Assembly (NCBI GenBank): GCA_028564705.1
Contig: JAPXFQ010000256.1
Span: 2,108,001 to 2,172,000, forward strand
Reading direction: 5' to 3'
From: Apricaphanius iberus
Taxonomy: Eukaryota > Chordata > Actinopteri > Cyprinodontiformes > Aphaniidae
DNA: 64,000 nt
Shown: one piece after another, positions 11,771 to 21,609 of the stretch
Position numbering within the stretch: position 1 is the stretch's first letter
How the letters are laid out: the number at the start of each line of letters is the position of its first letter
Program-made: the position numbers and the translations under genes
The notes under the pieces: model-generated
What the model was told of the DNA's origin: nothing
Databases searched by the model: none
Seen by the model: only the letters and a program-made list of their open reading frames with translations

Positions 11771-13113
11771 CCCCTTAAGCCTAGGAATTATTTCTGTAAT
11801 AGGTTTGAGACAACATCATCTGACAAAAAAAATTGTAATAATTCACATCAAATTAAACAGAAGACCACGCACTACAAGGCTATCTAACATTTTTTTTAGC
11901 AGCCACAAACACAACTCAGATGCCACGTAAATAAATATCTGTAAACAAAATCTTATTACCATAGTTTCGTCAACCCAGCCGCCACATTTCGGCCTCTACC
12001 GCAGCAAGCCTTTGTGCTAAACGCACAATCAACCACTAAAATGAAAACAGAGACTCTACCGATTCTAAAAATACATCTGCCAAAACGCCATGTCAAAGCA
12101 CCGCGGACATATAAGCCAAAGCATAACACAACAAAAAAAACGCTCTTCAGAATCACAATTGAAAAAATAGCCTTACCTTTGCTGTTTTGCCGTATAAAAA
12201 ATATTTCTTTGAAAAATAAACGCTATTTTCTGATAAGTCCACTTGTGCATCATTTAAAACTGTCCAGATGTTTCTATTACAGTTATTTGTTCCTAGGCAG
12301 ACTTATTATTTTCCTCGTAAAAAGCCTGTTGTTTCCGCGAGGCTCTGTCTCGGCTCCCTGGTTGGCTAACTGTATTGTCAATCTTGTTTTGCAAGTTTTG
12401 GCGTTATTCTATAGGCTTCTACGATTCCAACAAGGTGTCACTCATGCAAATTGACCAACCAGCTCCGAGTGAAAGTCTTATGCGTAAAATAAGAGTGTCA
12501 GTCAGCAAGACCGTCTTATGACACAAGATGGCGCAAGACGCACGGACATAACTTTGTTTTGCTGCTTTCACTGTTTAAATTTGATAAATATCACCAGAAA
12601 TATGCCCAAAAGTGTTTATTTTAGGTCTACTGAACACTATGTCATACTAAAATCAAAAATATAACTTTTACACAACAGAAATAGAAATGGCACTGTTTGT
12701 ACCAAACTGGACACCTCGCCTGATATGCATGTAATAAAACCTCTGTAGTTTTGTCCTGTTTCACATAATCACTTTCAACTTTTGCAGAGATAATTTCCAC
12801 ATGTTGTATTTACATTTTATTGAGTAATCACTGCTATTCAAGCAATATCCATAGAGTTTTTCAATATAGAACTATGTTTTTTTTAGGCGGAGCAAAAAAG
12901 AAATACATTTCTGCTGTGTTCCATCTTCAATTTCTCCTAACCAGTAACAGATAACATGCATAATGACACATCTATCAATTCTACTCAATGTTACCTTTAC
13001 AATGACACCAAAATGGTTCAAATACTCTTTTTGGTTGCTGAAATACAACCATTTGTTGTTGGGTAAGCAATTTTCGAGAGGTAGGCTTCAAAATAGGCCT
13101 AGGGCTTAAGGGG
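11771..13113. mobile_element. Unclassified DNA transposon with CCCCTTAAGCC termini
   Basis: Left end CCCCTTAAGCCTAGG and right end CCTAGGGCTTAAGGGG form a terminal inverted repeat with one base inserted. The ends are flanked by CTAA on both sides (11767-11770 and 13114-13117), consistent with a 4-bp target-site duplication. The TTAA inside each terminus is an alternative boundary, which would suggest a TTAA-targeting family such as piggyBac or Kolobok. The largest internal open frame (12014-12454 +, 146 codons) has no catalytic motif I recognise, so the element is non-autonomous or decayed. Superfamily undecided. Confidence 0.7.
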
Positions 13114-15743
13114 CTAATCACATTAAAGACCAGTATACTTTTTTTTTTTTATTATTTTGAAAATCCTACTTGGTGAGTTTATTTTTTATTTTTATGAGTA
13201 TCTCCTCCAACCTTTGTAAGTATTTACATGATTAATATGGGCATAAGGAAGCTGCTTGAGTTACATGCAGGGAATGCATCAAAATACAGCTTATAACTTT
13301 GAAGAAGTGTCCCATTACGCAACAGAATGTTTGACCCTTATCAAATGTCAAGACACAGTGATAAATGTAGGTATTGGTGGGACAAACATGCGTCAGACTG
13401 GAATTAAATCAGACCCTCATATATTTAAGTGGCCACAAGTTGATGATAACTTTAGTAGACTCTAGGCACTAGTTTCCCCTCCACACTGAAATCTAAAGGT
13501 TAACACCATTTTTCTTTAAATTATGTGATCATATTTTCTCTTCTTTATAGTTAGGTTATATTTATTTAGTATTTAAGGTAGCAATAAAGAATAGGTCCAA
13601 AAGGTTCAGAAGCTTTCACACTGTGTATATCAGTGATGTAATTCATGAGGGGAAACGTCCAGTTCCTAAACCTCATTTCCCCAAAGGGGTGGGCCTCTGG
13701 GGGAACTGAGCCAACCTAAATATACATGCCCACACAGAGTTCACAAACTATACCAGCAGAACACCCACAGCAGTGCATGAACAGTTCTAAATAAGGATTC
13801 ATTTTGCACTTACAAACTGCTTCCGAATAATGAATCATATGTGTTTATAAAAGAAGTTTATGTCATTTAGTGCTTGTTTTTTATCTTTTGATTGCACAGT
13901 GTTTTGCATGCCAGCCACAGTTGATGCCCTACCATCTGTGTCAAATCTCTCTCCTCGTCTTCATCTTTGCTTCCCTTTTCCATATCCCCTCTCTCTTCAT
14001 CCACACAGGAATGTGTGATGTGTGCACAGCAGACCGGCTGTGTAATATTCCTGCTGAGCACTGGAGAAAAGGGCAGACGAGGTGGTTAAAAAACAACTCT
14101 ACTGCCACCTCAACTCAGGCATCCTTCATCACCTCTCACTCTCACTTTTTCTCTCATATCGCACCTAACCTACTTTTGTGACCTTTTACCTTTACATCCA
14201 TCAAAGTGTCATACACATGGACAGTGTATGGGTAAGTTAAGGTGGAAAACAGGTTTACCCATCTTAAATTCAGTTCAACTATCCTTACAAGAATCTTGTA
14301 GTGTAAAAGGTAATGAATCCAGTGACAAGTAGATGTTTAAAAGCTCAGGACATTACAGTCTAATCTATTTCTTTTTCAAATTGAAAGATATTCTTTCCCA
14401 ACTCAAATTTCTGTTTGTATTATATTTCAGAGCAGTTGTACTTAGTCATATGTCAACAAAAAAATATTTGTTCTAATCTTAAAACTGGTTGCTTTGCTTT
14501 GTATAATTTAACATCTAATGTTTCAGCAGCTCTCTCCGGTGTTCTGTCTTATGAGAGATATCAGACACTGTGGGCATAGCATGTCACATGAAAGGCAGGA
14601 TGCCACTGCAGCCAATACGGTCCCTCTTTTAAAATAAATGTAAAGGGTGAATGATATGAGTATGCTCAGTCTATACTTTGCACCTGAAAATAGTTATTGA
14701 TTTTTGAAAATGACTGCTTAGCTGTGTGGGATTTAAGCTGACATAATCACAAACATTCTCAGATACCATGATTGGCTCCCAAAAACCACACTTGGGGTTG
14801 AGACATCCCTATGCTATAAATTCAAACTTAACTGTTCAATTCTAGAGGTTGTGTTACATTTTGGGAATGCATTTTATCCAGATGTATCCCCAAATCTCTT
14901 AAAAAGTACATTAAGCATGTTTTAATTACTTGAAGATTGCTCAGGACAGAGCCTGTGCAAGATTTCAACAAAAAAGTAGAAACCTAAGGAGGAGCATATA
15001 AGAAGTTGCAAAATAGCTTGTTGTTCAGTTACTCGTGCTCAAAATAGACTAGGATAAAAATTTTTAAAAGATCTTACACATTGTCACGGTCAAGCAAGAG
15101 AGATTTTTACTATGCAGACCTTGACGTCTCAAAGTAAGAGTGGAAACCTAGGGGAAGATTCCCCCCCTGACTCTGGCAGCAGGGTAAACGAAGAAGCAAG
15201 AGGGCAGAGAGGAGTGAAAGAATATATGAGCCAAGGACCTGGGGATAGAGCATGCAAAGCTCACCATGTGTTTCTCATATATTACCACTCACCTCCAAAA
15301 CACACCTCACATATTTTAGCCGTACATGGACAGAAGTGGGGGGATGCTGTTTTGACTATGAATGTGTTTGTGTGTGCACAAACGTGCAGCAGCAGTTGTA
15401 GGTTTACTTCAGATTCTAGTCTTTACCCCTTTCACTTCAACGCCACATCTGTCTTGTAAATACCTGCTGATTGCCTTAATCCAAAAACAGGCAAGACAAA
15501 AAGCTAAATTCTTTATTAATTCATGTTTAAACATCTAACTGGACCTTTTGACCCACACCAGATGAAAGGTTACATAGATATGTAGGTAACCGTCAAACAG
15601 GGCAGATCCGTGTAATAGATCGCCAACCTAATAAAACAAACCCTGACAGCCAGTCAGTTATCTTGCCTCAGTGTAACTGAGACCTCCTCTATTATCTTCA
15701 ACCATAAACAACTAAAATAAATTAGACATTATAACTCATCTGT
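13114..15743. other. Unassigned DNA
   Basis: A T-run lies at 13139-13150. The open frames 13870-14181 (103 codons) and 15112-15459 (115 codons) have no domain I recognise. A pyrimidine tract ending CACACAG near 14007 looks like a splice acceptor but has no supporting neighbours. Confidence 0.45.
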
Positions 15744-15791
15744 AAATCTCACTGCTGTGAGATTTATACTCATACTAATTTAGATTAGTAT
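15744..15791. repeat. Two adjacent small perfect hairpins
   Basis: AAATCTCAC / GTGAGATTT (15744-15752 and 15757-15765, loop TGCT), followed by ATACTAAT / ATTAGTAT (15772-15779 and 15784-15791, loop TTAG). Both are exact; they sit 6 bp apart. Confidence 0.85.
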
Positions 15792-16829
15792 CTACATAAT
15801 CTTTACTCTTCTAGAGATTCTAACTTCTCCATTAAGTCAAAAGATGAGTTAATGTCTTAGTTGAGGTAAAGTTAGAATACCTTGTTAGAGAAAAGGCAAA
15901 CTCTTAGAGATATAGTAAATTCATGTTTCTAAAATCTGAATGTAGAAACTTCAATTGTATTGAAAACTTGAAGATACTGGACACAAAAATCTTAACAGAA
16001 AAACTTAACTACGTATTTCATAGTCAGTGTTGTGGGTAATAAGTTACAAAATAACATGTGAGAGTACTCTAATTATTTTTTCTTTGGTGTCGTGCATAAA
16101 GTAATCAGTAGTTGCGTTTTCCTTTACAACTTTGTTGATATTGTCTTAAAGTAGAAAAAACACAATTCCGCAATTGCTGTGTTTCCATTAAATAACAAAC
16201 TTAGTTTAAATTGAAATTTTTGACACGAGTAAGAAAAGTGGCAACAGATGTGAATATTTACAATAGATATATTCATATTGCAGGCACGGCGCTAGCGCTC
16301 ATTATCAGCCATCAGAGGAGGAGACGTAGACTGCTTGTAGAGGCATTGCAGCGACAAGCCCCTTTCACATGGGAGCAGCAACGTATACAGCTTATTTTGG
16401 GAAAGTGTAGTCGCTCGCGCTTCGTTGCTTTTTTTAAATGTAATATATTAGTTATGCCTTTATCACAAATGCAAAAAACCAAATGCAAAAAAAATAAAAT
16501 AAAATTTAAAAACTTGTTAACCCAAACATCTTTCTCCTACTTCTACTTCTGACATCAATGTCAACTTCGCTCGTAGTAACATCCGGTTGTTGATCACGTG
16601 ACTCATGTTATGCGAAAAAGTGTTTCTATTGCTGTTTTGCGAAATATATGAATTTCGATACACTCGAAAAACCACCTCATTCAAGCGCAAAAACGTTTTG
16701 TTGAAAAAGGCAAGTTTTTCGAAATTGACGTCTTTCCATTAAGCTTTTTTTTATCTGCAACTTCAATTTGTGCAATTTCATTGGTAAAAGAAATGCAGCT
16801 AGTAACGTTGTTATTATTCTTATCCGTTT
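15792..16829. other. Unassigned DNA with a basic 113-codon open frame
   Basis: The plus-strand frame 16211-16552 contains an RRRRR run followed by a Gln/Arg-rich stretch. N-terminal regions of fish Harbinger transposases can look like this, but no HTH or DDE motif follows, so the assignment is only a guess. Repeated TTTCCATTAA motifs occur near 16183 and 16735. Confidence 0.3.
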
Positions 16830-17245
16830 TAGACCCCAATACCATTTTGGCATTTGAAAGATATTTTGTCCCAACCAGGGTTTTTGCAGGTCAAATGTAA
16901 AATGCTGCTCCAAAATGAGTAACTCGGTTGGATGGTGAGGTTCTGACAACACGTCACATTAAGGAACCCCTCAACCTGATATAAATTCCTTCGGATGAAC
17001 CAGAGTAAAGATTGCAAGCCAGGCTAAATTGTCCAACATCTGTGTCTGACTTCACAAATTCACTTTTGAAAGAAGGGCCAAATTTTCCAATAAACACACT
17101 CGTCAACCTTGTAGACCACTGCCCAATAGAGATGTTGCTACGAATGATAGACTGACCATTGCATTAAACTATGGCATAAGAATGGGAAGTCAGTAAAGTT
17201 ATTTTGTGTCTAAAGGCAAAGGATCCAATATTTTTGGCAACAAAA
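16830..17245 (+). pseudogene. Tc1-like element 3' end relic
   Basis: The sequence follows the final part of a common fish Tc1-like element. An ACATCTGTGTCTGACTTCAC block lies near 17037, then CCAATAAACACACTCGTCAA near 17087, AACCTTGTAGACCACTGCCC near 17107, AAACTATGGCATAAGAATGG near 17166, and a terminal ATATTTTTGGCAACA near 17228 corresponding to the usual TTTTGGCAATAT terminus. Frame is destroyed. The family is recognised from recalled consensus, not from an alignment. Confidence 0.6.
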
Positions 17246-18054
17246 TAAATAATTTTCTTAGCCAGGGCAAAGTGAATCAAGGCTAGATGAGGTCCATCAC
17301 CTCCACAGTTAAATAAGATTTGTTTTGGGCAAATGAAATGTTTGATCATACCCTCCATCTCCTTAATTTGTACTAGATTGAGAAATATTTGAGCATACAA
17401 GTAGAACAAGCCAGATGAATAGGCCAAAAGTGTTTTAAAATAAAAAATATAGTAATTTGTACAAATCTACTTATCCGTGTCTATTCTGGCATTCAGTTTG
17501 GAGGATCCTGTGACAGACTGGCTTGTTTTCTCTCAAATAACCACGTTTGTAATTAAGTCTTTTTGGTATCGAGTATTCTGCCAACATGAAGTTCTTTTAC
17601 AGTTTAGAGAAAAAGTCTTGGGTAATTTGAAACAAATCTGCTGCACAGTATGTACGTACAGCACGTACATCCAGAGCTTCTCCTGAAGTTATGCAATGAT
17701 GGATTCTCTCTTGCCAAGCAAATCCTTGCCAGCTGCACACCACCTGGTGTCTGCTTAGTATCTCAGACAAGAAAGCTGAGTTTAATTATGAACTTTTATT
17801 TCAGGATGAAAAGAGATTTATGACAATTTCCCCAAAAGTCAACTAATTTCTACTCCTCTAATTTGTTAAAAATAGTGAAACACTCTTTTCATATCTAAAT
17901 AGTTATTAAATAAAGAAAATTCTGTGGGAGCTTGTTGGGGTGGTTTTAAAGGGGTGAAAGCTCCTGTTGAAACCTGATTTTTGTAAGACAAAGGAGAAAC
18001 AGAAACTGAGTGTAATTAGTTGTTTCATGGGATCCACATACCATGAGCTTTCAG
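17246..18054. other. Unassigned AT-rich DNA
   Basis: Short open frames only (for example 17477-17686 and 17906-18196). TACGTACAGCACGTACAT near 17651 is a small inverted repeat. No gene supported. Confidence 0.45.
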
Positions 18055-18135
18055 TTAGGAGTGATGGTGACTCCAGAGGTAGGAGTTCATCCTGTAACCG
18101 GTGCATGCCGGTTTGAATTCCTGCTTCAACCTGGA
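18055..18135 (+). mobile_element. tRNA-like SINE head fragment
   Basis: GTGACTCCAGAGGTAGGAGT followed by CATCCTGTAACCGG and CCGGTTTGAATTCC gives A-box-like and B-box-like blocks in tRNA order. No body or tail of a known family could be followed beyond it. Confidence 0.5.
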
Positions 18136-19219
18136 TGTTTTCAGTTTTGTTGCAAAAATGTTCTGTTTCTTCACACGTTTTATGCCATCCATCCATTAGT
18201 TTATATGCGACTTGTGGAGGAATGGATCCATATTTAAATTGAAACTCACTCCCAAATCAACTTTATTTTGTTGATAAACTGTATAAATGACCATCTAATA
18301 GGTCTTTCTATATGCCTCCTCATTATTTTTGAATTTTTAGTACATTTTAGTAAAAATATTAATTTTCTAACAAAAAAAGTCATTGATATTGCCCTCTTCA
18401 GGCTAAAACTCTACACTGCGCTTGAATTTGAATGGACCATTGCTACTGGCTCAAGCCTTATTGCAGTGGTCAGTCTTTATTGATGACGACAGAAGTCCTG
18501 CCGCTCTGGAGTACAAAGTAAGCCCAGTCTCGACCACACCTCCATGGTGAGTTGGAATAGCCTGAAGTGTTGAGTCTGCCCAGCCCTCCCCCCATTTTTC
18601 AAACCGGAAATGTAGCTGGCAGAAGACCCTGGAGGGGGGTGAGTTACTCTTTAAAAAACAAATCTACACATGGTCTACGGTGAAGAATTGTGGTTATATC
18701 AATCCTTCAGCAAGTAACAAAATTATACAAGAAAGCAATGAAAATACATTTAGCAGATGGTTTGTACGAAATGGCAGTGGTTAACAGCCATTTTGCCCTT
18801 TCATCATTTCATACCTTTGTACACATGGTTATATCAGACTCCACATTTTTGGGAACACAATTATCCGTTCTGCTGCAGGATATTTTAGCCATTTGTTCGT
18901 GTTTTTTTGTACCCACTTTGACAACCAAGAATTTCAATTGATATTCTTTAATCTACTCAATGTTTGTTGAAATTAAATGTGTTTTTATAACTCCAATCAA
19001 AAATATAGTCTTGATTGAAGGCTTAGGACCAAGGAAGAAATAAGTATTTGAATTACCTTCTAGTGAATCATAACTGTGTTCTACATACAAGTTCAGAAAG
19101 CAAAGAGAGAAACACGAGAGGCAAAACAAAGTACAAACTCAAATATGTTTTTCATCTGGTGAGCAAATGCTTAAAACTTTTAACCCTAAATGGTGTAGAG
19201 CTGCATGTGAATCTTACTT
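18136..19219. other. Unassigned AT-rich DNA
   Basis: Contains short chance frames (18268-18483, 18690-18941). No motifs, repeat ends or splice structure that I can support. Confidence 0.45.
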
Positions 19220-20010
19220 TCATGTCATTTGGTAAGGTATTCAGTCCAATGAAAAAAATGACTCTTTCAAACAAGATTGCTGAGTTGCACAAGCAAGGCC
19301 TCCCGCAACACATTGCTGCCAAAGGTAAAAACAGTTGTAAAAATGTTTCCAAGATCCCTAGAGGGTTACAACAGAAAACACGGGCAGCAGAACTAAAGAA
19401 AAAAAACACACCTTTTTCTGAAGGATTTTGTGGGGTGTCCATTAAGACAAAGGCAGATCTTTTACCTAAATTAAAGCCCCCGATGATCCTACTTGCAGTC
19501 CAATGACCATAAGATGGTCTATGCAATATAATGCAATTTCTCCTTTTACCCAACATAATTGCAATGGAAATGTTTCATTTACGCCACAATGAAGGAGATT
19601 CCTTCATGATCTTAGGACTTTTTTTCCTTCTGTGGCACGATGGAGCTTCAGGCTGTGCAGGGGCATCAAACTCCAGCTGACTATGTGGAGGTGTTGCAGC
19701 AGAAATCCCTCTACAATGGGTGCCCTCATCTGTGCCGTGATCACTGGATCTTTCAAAGGACAACACAGCAATTCACAACACCAGTCTGACAAAAGACTTG
19801 TTCCAGGAGAATAATCTCTCTCTTTTGGACCATCCTGCATGTTCCCCTGATTTAAACCCCACTGAAAACATTTGTGGTAGATGGCAAGGGACGTTGACAA
19901 AAACAGACGTAATTTCTTGACCGCAGATGCCCTTTATTAAACCATCTTCACCACAACTTTCCCACCAGCCTGCAGGAAACAAACATCAGGAATGCCTTTT
20001 TAAAAACCTT
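19220..20010 (+). pseudogene. Tc1-like transposase pseudogene
   Basis: The start of the frame beginning at 19216-19256 reads LSNKIAELHKQGLPQHIAAK, which fits the first helix-turn-helix of Tc1-like transposases. Much further on, about 19650-19915, pieces in different frames read YVEVLQQKSLYNGCP, then (after a shift) LDHPACSPDLNPTENICG near 19826-19880, matching the SPDLNP.EN signature that carries the third catalytic acid. Frameshifts and stops separate the pieces, and the middle with the first two acids is poorly preserved. It directly abuts the Harbinger element that starts at 20027, so the 3' end may have been cut by that insertion. Confidence 0.78.
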
Positions 20011-20260
20011 AATAATTATCTTCCTGGGGCCGTATTCCCAAAGAATCTTAGGGCTAAAAGTAGGTCCTAACGCCCAAATTTAGGAGTAACTCCTAAAAAA
20101 TGAGGGCATGTCACTATTACATTTAGGACTCCTAGTTTCTTAAGATAAAAGTAATTTACAACCACTTTTAGGCCTAAAAGTAGCTCCTAAGTCTGGGAGT
20201 CCTTAAAAGAAGTCAAGATGACTCCTAACTCCCTAAGACCTATTCACAAAGACTCCCAAA

Positions 20261-20806
20261 ATGGCTGCAGCCAGACGCAATATTTTGGATACTCTGGATG
20301 ATTCTGAATTGACCAAACGATACCGACTAAATCGTTTATTGCAGATGTGGTGCGGGATGCAATCACGTCTCCAACTAAACATAACAATCCGATCAGTCCA
20401 GAAATTTAATGTTTAGCAAAACTGAGATATTTAGCCACAGGGAAAAGGCAATTTAGCAACGCAGACGACTTGGGTATATCACAACCATCTATCAGCCGAT
20501 CAATCCACCAAACTCTTAAAGCGCTCTGTCGACCACACATTATCCAACAATTCATCCGTTTCCCATTAGACATCCAACAACTGCATTGAATTAAAGCCAA
20601 CTTCATGCCGATTGCAGGTATGCCCGGGGTGCACAAAGACGAAAACATGCACATCTTCCAATTTATGCAACATATGTAGGGATGCCTATATGACGGACAT
20701 TGCCTACCTGTTGCAGCAGTATCCTTTTTATAAGCGGCGATCTCGAGCCGACACTGGGACTGTAGAGAATACCATCTCTTCTGTCATTCGAGACGCCGCT
20801 GGATAA
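20261..20806 (+). pseudogene. Harbinger (HARBI1-like) transposase, broken
   Basis: Begins with ATG at 20261 (MAAARRNILDTL...). After a frameshift near 20345 the frame continues with VVRDAITSP, then a stop at about 20408, then LRYLATGK and DDLGISQPSISR, the typical helix-turn-helix region of PIF/Harbinger transposases. The later piece IAYLLQQYPFYKRRSRADTG is the last fragment with any open length. The catalytic DDE portion is largely missing, so no active nuclease can be made. Supported by position inside the terminal repeats of the element. Confidence 0.75.
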
Positions 20807-20973
20807 GATGCATTTATGTTTCTGCTCATTTCCACCCATGCCTCCTTTCTTCTTATTCGTAATCCCGGCTCCGAATCGCTCTTAGAGGACCGTCCTCCTC
20901 TCCAGTACCAACTGTGCCCGTAGTAATAATTGGTCCTGCGACCAGTTAGGTTTCCTTGTTCTTTTCTCGCCAC
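20728..20973 (-). pseudogene. Possible Myb/SANT-like Harbinger accessory protein remnant
   Basis: Minus-strand frame containing KEAWVEMSRNINA, which resembles the second helix of the trihelix/Myb-like DNA-binding domain found in the accessory protein of Harbinger elements. The usual tryptophan spacing can be followed only briefly. Its convergent orientation to the transposase remnant fits the family. It is short and probably not expressed. Confidence 0.45.
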
Positions 20974-21103
20974 TCATTTTCAGTTCACGAGGGGCTTTTC
21001 ACAATAGTGGGTGGGTCTGTTTCAGATGTGGCTGATGTGCTCATTAGACAGCCTAATTGTTTACAGCCTACCTGCAATCACTCCCTTAATATGATGCATC
21101 CAT

Positions 21104-21180
21104 CCATCCATTATCCATACCGCTTTCATCCAATTCAGGATCGTGTGGAGGCTGGAGCTTATCCAGGCGTTAGGCAGGGT
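21104..21180 (-). mobile_element. SINE/LINE 3' tail fragment nested in the Harbinger element
   Basis: CATCCATCCATTATCCATAC followed by CGCTTTCATCC and TGGAGGCTGGAGCTTATCC is the reverse complement of the common fish tail ending (ATGG)n. It interrupts the Harbinger interior and so arrived later. Confidence 0.6.
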
Positions 21181-21609
21181 AATATGATGCATTTCAAGTT
21201 TTTTCATTTTTAAACTTCACCCTCTCTGTAAGTAGGCTATTGTGTGTAAGTTGTATGAAGTGTCAGTCTCGTGGCCGACACAAAGATGTCATCGTGCATT
21301 ATTTCTGCTATTTGTGCTGTTCATAGTTACGCTTTTATCGACATTGAAGTTTTCCATTTCCTGGTTTCACACGTGTCATTCAACAACCAATCACACTGCT
21401 GTCCGTCTATTTACTCGTCCATAGGAAATGACGTTTTCCATAGCAACGGGACATCACTCTTAGTTTACTTTTAGGGATTTGTCCAATGTAAAAGTAGCTC
21501 TTAGTGCGTTTGTGAATAGGTTTTAGACAACAACTCCTACGTAAGACCTTTTAGCGCGAGTTAGGAGTAACGCCGAGCGGTAAGATAATAGTCTTTGTGA
21601 ATACGGCCC

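Larger units (their letters stand above)
20027..21609 (+). mobile_element. PIF/Harbinger DNA transposon, decayed
   Basis: Ends are GGGCCGTATTCCCAAAG (left) and CTTTGTGAATACGGCCC (right), a clear inverted repeat of the PIF/Harbinger type. The flanks carry CTG on each side (20024-20026 and 21610-21612), consistent with the 3-bp duplication of this superfamily. Just inside, both ends contain reiterated CTCCTAA / TTAGGAG motifs. Inside are a plus-strand transposase remnant and a minus-strand Myb/SANT-like remnant, the convergent two-gene layout of complete Harbinger elements. At 1.58 kb it is shorter than autonomous copies and has lost much of both genes. Confidence 0.87.

Noticed and set aside
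13870..14181. 103-codon frame with a splice-acceptor-like CACACAG near 14007
   Set aside because: No domain, no donor or second exon in register, and a pyrimidine tract alone is common in AT-rich DNA.
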